From the NCBI GenBank assembly GCA_023101885.1, contig JALPQD010000027.1, positions 4,097,967 to 4,161,966 of the forward strand: a stretch of 64,000 bases of DNA, in the 5' to 3' direction. This document shows, piece by piece, positions 48,199 to 60,229 of the stretch. Each line of letters begins with the position of its first letter. Position 1 is the first letter of the stretch. Source of the DNA: Typhlomys cinereus (taxonomy: Eukaryota > Chordata > Mammalia > Rodentia > Platacanthomyidae). A program made the position numbers and the translations under genes. The notes under the pieces are model-generated. The model was not told where the DNA came from and ran no database searches. It saw only the letters and a program-made list of their open reading frames with translations.

Positions 48199-48473
48199 GG
48201 GGCTGGAGAGGTGGCTCAGGGGTTAAGCCTCTGCCTTGCAGGCAGAAGGTCCTGAGTTCGGATCCCAGACCCCAAATATAGACGCTGGGCAGAAGCGGGG
48301 ACTGTCTGCGTTTCTTGGTCCTGATAGGGCGAAACCTGTGAATCCCAGGGCAGAGTAAACAAGGAGGAGGTGGAGGCATCCATGGTGGTTCTCAAATTCG
48401 CCCATGGTTCTACATACATACACACACACATGCATACATGCACAATTGAATAAATAAAAAAATTAAAAAAATA
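48199..48473 (+). mobile_element. Young B2-like tRNA SINE, sense orientation
   Basis: It starts GGGGCTGGAGAGGTGGCTCA with an A-box-like GTGGCTCAGGGGTTAAGC and a B-box-like GAGTTCGGATCCCAG. The family body follows (TATAGACGCTGGGCAGAAGC, GTGGAGGCATCCATGGTGG, CCCATGGTTCTACA), then CA repeats and a tail CAATTGAATAAATAAAAAAA. The AATAAATAA box makes it a T+-class SINE. I could not find a clear target-site duplication. Confidence 0.87.
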
Positions 48474-49260
48474 TGTGTGCCACCAACTTTGTTTTTTTCC
48501 TCAGATGAATTTGTCTATTCAGTCTCCTAGGTTCCCACAAACCTATGACTTTAAGAAATTCCATTAGTGCTTTGATAGATATGTGCTTTGATAGATATTA
48601 TAACTGTTAGATATTATAATCATTATAAATGATTTCAATTTCTGAATGTAAAATATTTTTATATAGGTAAGAATTTAATTTCTTTCACTGTTGTCTTATA
48701 GTTTAAGTAGATCTTTCATTTCCTTGGTTAAATTAATTAATGAATGCTTTATTTTACATTTTTATAGATAGGATTTATTTTTCTTAATTTCCTCTTGGAA
48801 AAGATATGTTAATCTAATTGATTTTAACCCTTCAATCTACTTAGCTATTTTATAATGTGTACTTACACCAAAACACTATAACCTCTTGATTCAAACAAAT
48901 AGCTTTAACTTTAAAAAGACTCTATGTATTAAAATGAGTTAATAAAATCAGAATTTTGAGAATTTAGTAGAGAAAAGATAAGCAGAGATAATTTTAAATT
49001 TGGCTTCTATTATCCTTCATTTTCATTGAATTCATTAATGACTTCCAATATTTTTAATTAAATTTTAATTTGAATTTAGTTTGAATTTAATTTCAAATTC
49101 TTTTGAAGGAGTGCATAATATTCAGATAGGAATGATTTTACTTCTTTCTGGTTTGGATATCTTTTACTTCTTATATACTTACTCCTGGTTTTAACAGAAT
49201 CATGTAGATATGAAGACACTAGTGTGCACATCCTTACCCTCAGTAGATCTTAGAAGAAAT
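48474..49260 (-). mobile_element. L1 LINE ORF2 fragment, antisense (continuation)
   Basis: TAGATCTTTCATTTCCTTGG, TTAAATTAATTAATGAATGC, GATAGGATTTATTTTTCTTA and ATTTCCTCTTGG match antisense L1. So do the later TCTGGTTTGGATATCTTTTA and CTTCTTATATACTTACTCC. A 16-bp perfect tandem duplication lies at 48567-48598. Confidence 0.78.
48567..48598 (+). repeat. 16-bp perfect tandem duplication
   Basis: GTGCTTTGATAGATAT occurs twice in a row. Confidence 0.95.
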
Positions 49261-49640
49261 TTTTGAACATCTGAATGTGATGATAGTTGTTGAATTTTTT
49301 CCTCTTTCCTTATAATTCTATAATTAGTAAAGATCCCCTTCTGTTTCTTATTGTATTTTTCTATTTTACAAGCATACTAATTATTCATCCCAGATTCCTT
49401 CCTTTTCCCCTACTTCCCATTCCTTCCTTTCCCTTCACCATTCCCTCACACTGCCTTTCTTTCTTCAATCTGTATGTTCTATGGACCCCAGGATTACTCT
49501 AATTTGTCTGCTCCTGTGGGGTAATTTCAGAACTTCTCAGTATCAAATATCTGGTAAGAGAAAGATGTAGGATTTAAATTCAGACATTTTGGTTCAATAT
49601 TGCATATACTTTAGTGAAATGTTGTGATTTTGCAATAAAG
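49261..49640 (-). mobile_element. Probable L1 3'UTR, antisense
   Basis: A pyrimidine tract (TTCCTTCCTTTTCCCCTACT and on), then GTTCTATGGACCCCAGGATT, CTCCTGTGGGGTAATTTCAG and ATCAAATATCTGGTAAGAG. Its pattern recalls the pyrimidine block at 41510. Family assignment is tentative. Confidence 0.4.
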
Positions 49641-52600
49641 ATAGTGGATGGATGCCAACTCCTGTGACTTAAACAAGCCAGAAAAGTTTTTGTGTGGGAA
49701 AAGGGACATTCACATGAGCATAGCTAAATATCAAATCACATATCAAAATAGAGTTGAAACTGAATTGTTGAGAAACAGATCCTTGAAGGACCTCAATTCT
49801 GGGTGTGCTGGTTCAGGCCTTCTGGGGACTTTGAGTACTGACCAAAATGAGCAACAAGATCAGCAGTTTGAACTATTTTGTTCCTGCTCTTTGTCCTTTT
49901 GGCAGACTTTATTTACTCTGTGGTCAGCCTCAGGTGGGAAGGTGATCAGCTCACTATGTTCTCACCTTGTGATTTATTAATTGGGAGTAGCCCCAAATGT
50001 TCCCAGAGTTGTGGTAAGAGAGTGTCTATCTTGAAGTTGCTGTTACCTTGAAACTGATAATAGTTTGAGTACTTGTCAGAATAGCTTAGTTTCTTGTTTT
50101 TGTAAGAATATGTTATTCTTGTGGTTTTGGCTATTATGAAGGGCTTTTGATGGTTGGCTCAACTTTCATGTAAAATACCTGAGATTTTTTGAATAAACTC
50201 ATCTTGGTCCTCAGTCTCAGTAGAGCTGAGACCCCTCTAACCCAGTCCTGGTTTAATTCCCACCCATCTCCCTCATAGTACTCTACTAATTTTCTATGTT
50301 CTTGAGTATTATGAGTCTATTATCTGCAAGCTGACTGACCATTTTGAATGAATGACCATTTTTCATTTGTGGCCTTCTTTCCACACTTGGTTGAGATGCC
50401 ATGGAAGGCAGGCATGCCAGTCAATGTAATCCAAACAAAATCAAGATTGCTATAAAGGTTTTTCTTAATGATAGGTAATCATGCATAGTTATAGTTCTAG
50501 AATCTTTTGTGATGCCAAAATAGCTGTATCCTCTAAATATCCATGAGAAAAGTTAAAGAGTAAAATACACTATTGGCATTAGCTATCCGAGCAAGATCTT
50601 TGCAAGATTAAAGGAACTTTACTCAAACTATGTGGGAAAACAGCTTTGAAACTCATCCAGAAAGCACTTCCTTTCTGTAGTCAGCTTTTAAAGCACTGAA
50701 ATGCCATCCCAGGCAGACCAGGTTAAGGCACATTTTTGGTAATGGTGCTTGTGGTGTTAAGGAGAAGTTCTTAGCGTTTGTATTCTTCTTCACTAGTGCC
50801 AAATGGAAGTTCTTATCCACCCCAACTTGAGTAACTTCTGTCCTTATCACAATGTAGAGCTCCAATCTTTGATTATAGGTATGAGAAAAAAGACAATAAT
50901 GTAAGAACCCAATTTTATGGGTTAAGGATGAGAGAGGCCTTATGGAAGACTGCACCTGCTCCTTAACGTTGACTTGAAATCCATAGGCTTTCTAAAGCTT
51001 GTCTGGCTTTTGCTACAATGTGTCACTCAGGCCACAGTAAAAAAGGAGAATTTAGAGAGAAGGTCATAAAATACTGATAATGTTCTTTTAGGGTCTAGGA
51101 CCAGTATATATGATGAATATGAACCAGAGTTCTGAAAAGAGTTAAGGATGTTTTTACACTTTACACTCCACATGACACTTGTTCTTTGGAAAACTAGAGC
51201 CCACCATCAATTCTCCCTCCCATGCTCCACAGGATGGAGTCTGCTAATCACCTAGCCTCCTTTGGAAAACACTAATGTCTCTTGGCTGCCGTAGCTGTTC
51301 TATTCTGGGCATCCCTTCCAGTCTGTTGGAAACATTTTCTCTTCCCACCAGTCTTTAAATACTGTGCAGAGTTTAGACTGTTTTCTACTTTTACTAATAT
51401 ATTTTCCCCCCAGGTGGTTTCACTCAAGTACTTGGCTTTAATTACCTTTGTCTAGTAAAGTCACAAGCTGACTTTCCCTAATTCTCTTCCTTTCTCCTCA
51501 TCTGGCCTCCCCCTCCTGGTCTATATCCTTTTACAACTCTGTGTGTACCTTAGTGATTGGTATATCAACTCATCCAGCCATCTACCCAATCATCTAGATA
51601 AAACACCTCAACTGTCCATGAAATTCTCTCAGTATTTCTTCAATACTTTTTACTTTTATCTCAGACTTGACTGTGGTGGAAGATCATTAATATTTTATAT
51701 CAAACTTGTCATATACTTTACTCAAATCTTTATATTAGATACTTCTATAATATTAATCTGGTAGTGTCATTCTCTTATCTAACATCCTCAGTGTCTCCAC
51801 ACAGTAAGTCCAATAGTGCATAGGCTGCTTCTCAGGACACTCCTGTGTCCACCAATAGCCAGTATATCCCACTATAATCATTTGTGGTTTTGCCCCTCTG
51901 TAAGGCTCACTCTTATCCTGATGACATACTTTAAAATCTGCTTGAATTCACCCTGCTTTGCTTGTAATGACTACTTCTTTTTTGTTCTTTTTTCTACTTT
52001 TCTTCCTTCCTTAGTCTGATTTTCATGTGGGTGTCTGACTTGCCCTTATCATAGCAGATAACAATGTGATGAAACACTCTGCCTACTCATTTGCATGTTC
52101 ACTAAGTTAAAAGCTGCCTGGACTGGTTTTATCACTGGGCAAATTGGGGGTTGTTCATTGCTATGGAGAATGAAGGAAAACAGATCAGAAAAGGCAGAAA
52201 TATGTTAAACAAATTGCATGTTCCATTTCGCCTTGAGGTTTTTTTTTTAAACACTACTTCTGCACTTATATTAAATTCCTTCTATATGGAACAAAGAACT
52301 TTAATTTTTATTGAGCAAAATGAGTTAAACCTCAAGGTAGAAACAGAAACAACAAATAATTCTTATTCATATTCTTCTTAATGACAGGAATCAAATTTAC
52401 ATACTACATTTTTCCACAGATCACATGGAAAAAATTGAAATATTTGGGGCTTAAGAAGCATCAGGTAGAAATCATCTGTAAATATGCTTTAATGTGAAGT
52501 GTAAAGGGGAAAATCAACCAGCAATGTGTTCCTTGCTAAACCCCACAGGACAGAAGTACTGATTGTTGTTTTTGTTTTTATTTGTTGGTTGATTTGTTTT

Positions 52601-53412
52601 TAATCAGATGGAATGCTCTTGGGGGAATATTTTCTTTTCATATTATTGCAATGTTAATATACAAAAATGTATCTTTGGCCCTTCAGGTTGGCACAATTAA
52701 AATTGCTATGGAACTTGTAATGCCCAGAGTTGATAAAAATATTAAGAAATCATTAGAATATTAAGGTATACAACAAGATGCTCTGAGATACACACAGAAA
52801 GTAAGATGCTTACTCTGTGATACAAACAACATGTTTACCATCACATGCCTTCTGGTTGATGCAGTGTTACTACAATGTCAGCAAAAGTTGTGTCTTCAGT
52901 ATTAACCACAGTGTTCAATTTGTTGGTAGATCTCTCAACTTTCCATCCTATACTCTGCTGCTTTGCATCCTGTGACCTGTTTCCCCTTCCCCTTCTTACA
53001 AATAGCAGCTTCTACAGAGGTAAATATTTTAAACAGCATTAACAGCTATCTGCATGGATTTCCTATTAGATCATATCTCTTCTTGGTTTTCTCCTTTTGA
53101 GTTTCTTTGGTAGTTAGGTCTTATAGGCTGCCTAGAAATTGACTTCCTGGAAGATTGCATTTGATTCTTCTCTCATTTTCCCCACAACAAATCGCATGGA
53201 CCCAGATACAGCAGCTATTCAATAAATATGCTTTGATTAATGGAGCACATTTGGAGTCTTTCTTCTGTTTAATGTTTAGAGTGTTAATCACCATCTGGGA
53301 CTCTATTGCGTTGTTCTATAATTATATCCAAGCCAAGCATGTTGCCTCTGATTCTTTTTCTCTAGGTCTGTGAGACCTTCAGGTTCATGGAGACTTATGG
53401 ACCAGCCTTGTA
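49641..53412. other. Intergenic, nothing firmly recognised
   Basis: No gene supported. The stretch at about 51780-52000 has a weak resemblance to an ancient L2 LINE. The 100-codon minus frame at 50653-50955 reads protein-like in places but matches no family I know. Confidence 0.35.
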
Positions 53413-53416
53413 ACTC

Positions 53417-53463
<47 letters not shown>

Positions 53464-53495
53464 TTCTCTCTCTCTCCTCTCTCTTTCTCTCCTCC
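53413..53495 (+). repeat. (TC)n microsatellite
   Basis: CT/TC repeats with GTCT and TTTCT interruptions, about 80 bases. The poly-SL frame across it is an artefact. Confidence 0.95.
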
Positions 53496-54010
53496 TGTCT
53501 AGCTCTCTTGTTCTTTCACATGATAATGGGGGTGAAGATGGAGGCTGTTAATAATGTATCACTATTATGTTTAGTACTAGTCCTGTGTCCCTGTGTCTTC
53601 CACAAACAACTCTGTTTTTAAAAGTTTAATATTTCAGCAGATATTTTATGGCTTCTAGAGTGTCCAGCTTCAAACACTTTTATAGAGAAAACATAAAATT
53701 GTACTTTCATATGATAAAATGCTGTAGTAAAGAAAGCTGAAGGCGCAAGGATAATGACATAAAATAGCTGTTTTGCACATGGCTGGAAGAAATAGGATAG
53801 GGCAGGCCAGAGAATTTATTTCTCCAGAAGCAAAAAACAGATTCCTGAAAGATGAATATAAGTCACCTGTTGCTTTTGTTTTCTCTCAGGTATCAAATTA
53901 TCTGCAATTTAATTCATAAAGCCAAACCATCACAGGCATGTATTATCTCTCTACTGTGGAGAGAACTGAGGTAAATACAACCATACAGGTTTATGAACTG
54001 GTTGTTGGTG
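53496..54010. other. Intergenic, nothing recognised
   Basis: No gene or named repeat supported. Confidence 0.4.
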
Positions 54011-54480
54011 CCTCCCACTTCAATTCAGAAGCTGAAATTCTAATTCCAAATGTGATAGTTTACAGAGATAGAGGTGTTGAGAATTAGGGTACCATGAAGT
54101 CACAAGGATGGACCCCTATCTGGTAGAAATTAATGTACTGTATGAAAGAAGACCTTAGACATTCCCTGCCCACTCTGCTATGTGAAGTTCTCGGAAGAAG
54201 CTAATTGACTGTAAGCCAGGAATACATTCTCAACACACTACGACTATGCCAGCACATTTAACTATATATCTAGCCTTAAGTACTGGGAAAAATGGTCATA
54301 GACCATTTCTGTGGCATTTTGTAATGTCAGTTCAACTGTGCCGACAATTTCAAGTCTCTGTGATAATGAGATGCTGGTTGACACTGACTCATAAGTTTTC
54401 TCACATGCCGAAGAGGGTGGAATGTTCAATGCTTGGCTGGAGAGGGAAGGCATAGAAGCTCTATGGTCAATTTTCTGCCA
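54011..54480 (+). mobile_element. Ancient medium-reiterated DNA-transposon-like repeat
   Basis: GAAGCTGAAATTCTAATTCC, AAATGTGATAGTTTACAGAG, AGAGGTGTTGAGAATTAGGG, ACCATGAAGTCACAAGGATG and GACCCCTATCTGG follow the order of a mammal-wide repeat that typically reads aatgtgatggtattaggagg and ggtcatgagggtggagccc. Family name uncertain. Right edge approximate. Confidence 0.45.
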
Positions 54481-55229
54481 TCTTTCACATGGTCTTTCAG
54501 AGAGGATACAGTGTCATGTGACTAATCAAATGGTGTCCTCAAGCTCCAAAGTGGCCCGTACCAGCAAAAACGCAGGCAGAAGCTACACATAGCATGATAA
54601 GCTATGCACTTCTACCACATGCTGTTGGTTAGAAGTGGGCCCCAAAAGCAGCCCATGTTCTAGGAAAGAGATTCAGATACCCCTCTTCGTTAAAGAAAAA
54701 GCAACAAAAATTTGTGCATATTTTTTAAACCATTACACTGTAATGTAATGCATCATCTGCATGTATTTACATAGTGCTTATTGGAGAGGGGAGGCTCACT
54801 TAACGCACAGTGTGAAAGAGGTTAAAATGCACGGGCTGCAATCCTTGTTATTATTTAGTCCAGTCCACATTACTGACTTCTCCAGGAGAAGGATGAGTCC
54901 ATCTTTAGACTCTTCTTATGTCCCTGTTGCCCTGAGATTTTTCTCAGTGCATTGTAGAACCTGGGGATTATGTCACTAGCAAAAGGGCAGTATTCTCATC
55001 TTTGAATTGAAGTGAAAAATTCCCTTTCCCTCTTCCTAGGAAAAAATTCATATTTATATCCTTATACATATGAATACATAGTATTAGATCTATGTGAACA
55101 GTTCTCATGCCAGTCAGCCTCTCAGCATTCTGAAGTTGCTCAAGTATAAAGCTGCTTTGTATGTTAGTATTTGTACTTTTCAATCTCTGACCTAACACTT
55201 TCAACTTCAAAAATTTCAATTAACATCCC
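54481..55229. other. Intergenic, nothing recognised
   Basis: No gene or named repeat supported. Confidence 0.4.
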
Positions 55230-55640
55230 TGTACTGGTAGGCTTTCTCAAATACATGAGACGAACAGCTTAAAGGAGGAAAGACTTCTTTTGGCTTACAG
55301 CTGCAGAGGTGCATCTGTAGATGCTTTGGAACATTGCAGTAGTGGGACAGGCAGTGGAGGAGCTGCTTTACCTGACCTTGTGCCACAGTGAGTCAATCTC
55401 TGAGGACCACTATCCTCTCTCTGTCTGAACACCCAACATGTGGGATGAGGGCACCCATGCTCAGGGAGGTCTCCCACTTGAGCTCGTCCTCTCAGGAAAT
55501 GTCCTTGTAGATGCACCTAGAAATGCCCTTTACTAATCTCCTAGACACTGATCAATCCAATTAACCCAAAATCACAAGTGTTATTTAATTTAATCAAGTC
55601 TCTCAGCTTTCAGATGGGCCTTTCAGCCACCAGAGACATT
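55230..55640 (-). mobile_element. URR1-like hAT element, antisense, diverged
   Basis: AGGAGGAAAGACTTCTTTTG, GCTTACAGCTGCAGAGGTGC, GGACAGGCAGTGGAGGAGC and CTAGACACTGATCAATCC resemble the 'aggaaaggtttattttggctcacag...' class of rodent repeats, the reverse strand of URR1-type elements. The open frame at 55295-55516 lies inside it. Confidence 0.5.
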
Positions 55641-56379
55641 GCACAAGCTCACATCACCCATTTCAAATCAGCTCATTGCAAGCATCTTTAATGCTGTCCC
55701 AACACTGCCTGCTCATTTAGCTCCATTTGGTAACAAAAGACAGAAGAACTTTGGCATATTCTCACAGATGATCAAAAGTTACTGGGAGACCTTAGCTTTG
55801 GGTGGTGTATCTTAGTTAGGTGCCTTAGATGGCAGTTAAAGTATAAGCTGGCTATGGTGCCTGTATGTCATTTCAACCCATTGAAATGACAAATTTGAGG
55901 CTGGCCTGGCCAACATAATTCTAGATTAATCATGGTTATAGCAACAAAAATATTAAATCAAGAAAGAAATCAGAAAAGTAAAGAAACGTTTCAGAAACTA
56001 TAACAAGACATTTCTACTTATACCTTACTCAATATAGAAATAACTTCTCTTTTACTTATGTAGGCATGCCTGAGCTCTATTAAACAGTGTTTAGAAAATG
56101 ATTCATATGAGGTATATCTCCATGAGTTCAAGTAGAGTGAGTTTTTGTTTAAATAAGTGTAGTAAGTTTTGCAAAAGGCAATGAGGGACCTAGTCTTACA
56201 ATAAGGAAATAATTTTCATTTTCTTCTCTAGTCACACCTGCTCCACTTAAAATTAGATTTTGTTTGCCATCTAGTGGAAATTTGGGAAATCACACTAAGC
56301 ATGGAGGAATCTGTCCATGTTTTAGGGCTTCAGCTCTGTTTCTGACATATAGTAAGATTTTATCTTCTCAGTCCAATTT
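55641..56379. other. Intergenic, possible B1 scrap
   Basis: At about 55835-55915 the run GCTGGCTATGGTGCCTG ... TTTGAGGCTGGCCTGGCCAA resembles a broken sense B1 SINE. The rest is unrecognised. Confidence 0.35.
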
Positions 56380-56910
56380 TGTTACCTTGGATATATGTAG
56401 AAATACATCCATTTCTCCAGGATTCTCTATAACAATCTTTCTTTCCAAAACAATACGTAATGGTCGTCTGGACTTCAGGCAAACCTATTATAATTCTACC
56501 TTTCTCACCTCTTATTTAGTTCTTTCTCAAAAGTTTGGCTAAGAGTTTGTCAGTATTGTTTATCCTTTCAAAGAACCAACTCTTTCTTTTATTGGTTTAT
56601 TGTCATTTTAGTTTTAATTTCATTAATTCTGGCTTCTATCTGTATTATTTCCATCTTCTACTATTTCTGAAAAATTTTTTATTCTGTTCTTCTAAGACTT
56701 TAAGGTATTCCACCAACTTACTTATTTTTTTTTTTTAGGTAAGCATCATAGCTACAAATACCCTCTTTGAAATGCTTTCATTACATCTGTTTCTCATTAT
56801 CATGTTTTCATTTCCCCTTGATTCTAGGACTATATATTCTATTTTCCTTCTGATTTACTTGTTAACAGCTATTCACCCAATGGTATTTTCAGTTCTTATT
56901 GGCATATAGC
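56380..56910 (-). mobile_element. L1 LINE ORF2 fragment, antisense
   Basis: GGCTAAGAGTTTGTCAGTAT, TGTTTATCCTTTCAAAGAAC, CAACTCTTTCTTTTATTGG, ATTTCATTAATTCTGGCTTC, TATTTCCATCTTCTACTATT and AAGCATCATAGCTACAAATA give the antisense of the L1 reverse-transcriptase region in order. The frame is broken. Confidence 0.85.
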
Positions 56911-57320
56911 TACTCCCTATGTATGTTGATGATCTATCTCATAAAAACATTTGCATCCAAGTAGCTCATATACTTTCACCAAATGCACCTCACATACCCC
57001 CTTTCTCTTCCTATTAAGCCCCTCCTTCCCTCAGAGCCCTCAGCTTAAAGTGTAAGCTTTAAGCTTCTACTATATATATAATACTTATTATATATATAAA
57101 AATATATATATATATATATATATATAATCAAAGGTCCACATATGGAACATGTGATACTGTCGAATCTACAGCTGAATTCATTTTCCTGCAAACAAATTAA
57201 TTTCATATTTCTTTATGGCTTGATAAAACTACATTGTGTGTGTTATCAATTCTTCTTAGATGGTATTTGAGGCCATTTCTATAATGGGTCATTGTGAATG
57301 TTTCCCAATCAACATGCACA
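56911..57320 (-). mobile_element. L1 LINE 3' end, antisense, with (TA)n expansion
   Basis: The pyrimidine block CCCTTTCTCTTCCTATTAAG is followed by (TA)n at 57069-57126, then CATTTTCCTGCAAACAAATT, TATTTCTTTATGGCTTGATA, AAACTACATTGTGTGTGTTA and TGGGTCATTGTGAATG. These are antisense L1 3'-end motifs. Confidence 0.6.
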
Positions 57321-58655
57321 GATGTAGTAGTACATACATGTTATATAGTAAGCATGGGTGGGTGATGTATTAAATAGGCTTTTAGCAGCTCAAAGACAAT
57401 TTGTTACACTTTTAGTTTTGAGGGAATCTTCCATTTCCAATACAGTGAAGTATATATTTCTTTTTAGACCATAATCTAACTGAGCAAATGTCCACATCAT
57501 TACCATGACATGATGAAGCACTGAGCAGGGGGCTTTTCTCTGGAGTCACTCAGGAAGTCACACTGCTCACAGTTTATCATCTCCTCTAGCTGTTATCAGT
57601 TGTTAGGATGGTTGACAAGGATCTGAAAGCTCACAGTGCTACCAGGATTACAGGATTATCTTCTGACATGCCCATATACAAACAAATGTCTAGAATTTAT
57701 TGCATCTTTTCTCGTAATTATATAGCTCTGAAAGACACAAACAGTGTGGGAAAGCCACTTAGGAAGCAGTGGTCTCCAACTTGTCTTTGCAAACCAAGTG
57801 TGCATACTATCAGCAAACTGACAGCTCCCGAAAATCAGGACAAATTTGTCACTGTCTTGCTATCCTTCATTTAAAGGTGGCCATAGAAGGAGGAATTTAC
57901 GGAATTGCCAAGATATTTGATATAAGGAAACATTGTAGAAAGTTACGGCAGGCAATTAAATGAACATTTAATTGGTAGTGAGTTTCCAAACAGTAGCTGT
58001 AGGGTCAAGAAGGGTGCAGTGTGGTTACACAGAGTAAAATTGCACAGTCACTGCCAGGTTCAGATGATTAACATGCCAATGAAAGTTCTGGGGTGCATAC
58101 AACTCCCTTTCAATTACCGAGTACTTTCTATGGAGTCTTTATATCTTATAAAAATGCATATATTAAATAATTACTATCTGATAGAAATTAAAAAAATGAA
58201 GACCAACAATATAAACTGTGGTTTATAAAATATGTTTTGCATTCCTAAGTAATTACCCTAAGTGAAAGGAATCCTGGTAGTAAAACTTCAGTAAAAATCC
58301 AACATTGAGTTTTTTATGCCTAGATTTATGACACATTGAAGGACCTGCAAACCTTCCCAAGAAGAATCAGTTTTATGTTGTTTACCAAGTTTATCAAACT
58401 TTTATCAGAGATGGGAAGGTGATTAACACTCATGCTGGGCGTAAATGGAGAAGAAAGTCCTCTGGTCATCAATCAGGGGCACTGCTTCTTGTCCTGCTTG
58501 CCCTGTTGGATTTCCAAAGAATGAAAAGTCCCTGCTGCTTCTTAGTGCCTTTTCTTCAGTACATTTTGTAGAGTCAGCCAGTAAGGATGGAATCATGTCT
58601 ACCCTTGCTCCAAAATATAAAGTATTTGCTTAATCTTTTCTCTTAATAAGGTAAC
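57321..58655. other. Intergenic, nothing recognised
   Basis: No gene or named repeat supported. The frames at 57608-57963 overlap in two phases and show no family features. Confidence 0.4.
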
Positions 58656-58800
58656 TTTTTTTTTGAGATGGGCTCTTAACCATGAAGTCCAGACTGTCCT
58701 CAAACTCACTTTGTCTTCCAGGGTGACCACAAACTTAGTTATTTTGCCTGAGTCTCTCAAGAACAAAGATTGCAGATCTATGCCCCCTCCCATACCTGAC
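58656..58800 (-). mobile_element. B1 SINE, antisense
   Basis: A T9 run then GAGATGGGCTCTTAACCATG, TCCAGACTGTCCTCAAACTC, ACTTTGTCTTCCAGGGTGAC and CACAAACTTA, ending near CCATACCTGAC. This is the reverse complement of the 7SL-derived rodent B1 (compare gagacagggtctc...tgtcctggaactcactctgtagaccaggctgg). It supports the rodent call. Confidence 0.75.
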
Positions 58801-60229
58801 TTCATATTCATGAGTTCTTGCAGCTTAGTATTCCGAAGCTGTTTTATACACCCACAGTACATATAGCACCTACCAAGGCCATCCTAAATTTGAGGCTCCA
58901 CTGTCTGTATCTCTCTTCAGATGTGGTCACATTGAATATATCTCCTTTTTTCTCTTCTTCACTCTTAATTTGATTTTTTATATTGACTTGAGAATGGATG
59001 CCTAAATCAAGGTTCAGGATCAACTTTATTAAATAATCATTCCTGGAAATATCTTCAAGGTCACCAGTCTTTGCAAATTGGTTCACTTTTATGTATTATT
59101 ATATTATGTTGTACTACTGTGTGCTGGCTTGGAAGCTGTCCTACTCATAGTAAGTTAGTCTGTGTTCTGTTGAAGATACAAGAAGAAGATATATGCTACT
59201 GCTGTGATAAAGACTTTAGCTTGTTATAGGTTTCTACATCAGTGTCTTTGACAAAAGTTTGTCATGGAGAGAATGTTTAGTGCAGCCTTGGTAATGTAGC
59301 CATTCTGTAGTCTGCTTCTTTCATTAGACACATCATTCTGAAAAATTTTGAATTCCAACCCTGTCTATCATGCTGCTCTGACTTTCACCAACAGAATTTC
59401 CTCTGGTCTTTCTTAAAATTATTACTTGCTCATAATATATCACAATTAGCTAATGACCTAAAAGTGAGCTATAATATATATATATGATGCTTTCTTTGCT
59501 GTTACATTTTATCTCCAAGTTAGCCAAACTTTAAAAATGTAAAATATTTCTGCTATTGTCACAGTGATTTTGCTCTTTATTCTATTTTAAGTGTATTTAG
59601 CATGCAATGCTTCTTGACTTTGCAGCTATGACTTTATATTGGCCTATTTATATTGTCTATTTTGAACTTTTACATATCATTTCTACTTTTACTTCTGAAC
59701 TGTTCTAAGATGTTATTTCCCTTTGTTTACACATTTAACAAATCTTTTCATTCACTTGTTTGTGAATGAGAATAGGTACATAATTGGGACAATTAAATAT
59801 TTTTAAGTATTGTTGCTTTAATTATGAGAATTCTTCATTAGTGTCCTCACTCATCTGAGGACATTAAAGCATACAGAAATTCAGGTCCTACAATTAACAA
59901 ATTCAAATCAATACTGTAACATAGTGTACAAAAATTTGTGTATATCAAAGTCTTTGAAAAATGAGGACTAAAGTCATATTGAAGCTGGATAAAATGAGGA
60001 CTAAAGTCATGTTGAAGCTGGATTAGCTGTAAGAGTTTCATTCTCAGTGCTGGTGGTATTAATTTGATTTATTACCAGAAGGATATAAGAGATCAAAGCT
60101 CTGTAAGCATGCTGAACTGAAAGGAGATCCATGAGAATGTCACTATAAATATTTGTCATTTGCTCAGTTCTATTTGTAATACGATATTATGAAACAGTAA
60201 CAAAGCTAAGTTACAGGACAGAATAGAGA
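58801..60229. other. Intergenic, one short tandem duplication
   Basis: Nothing recognised except the 33-bp tandem repeat at 59958-60023. Confidence 0.4.
59958..60023 (+). repeat. 33-bp tandem duplication (one mismatch)
   Basis: The unit begins AAAATGAGGACTAAAGTCAT and ends GAAGCTGGAT. It occurs at 59958-59990 and 59991-60023. The only difference is A to G at the 21st base (ATATTG versus ATGTTG). Confidence 0.97.

Noticed and set aside
53155..53621. Frames across the (TC)n microsatellite
   Set aside because: The SLSLSL stretch is repeat-driven. The flanks show no homology that I recognise.
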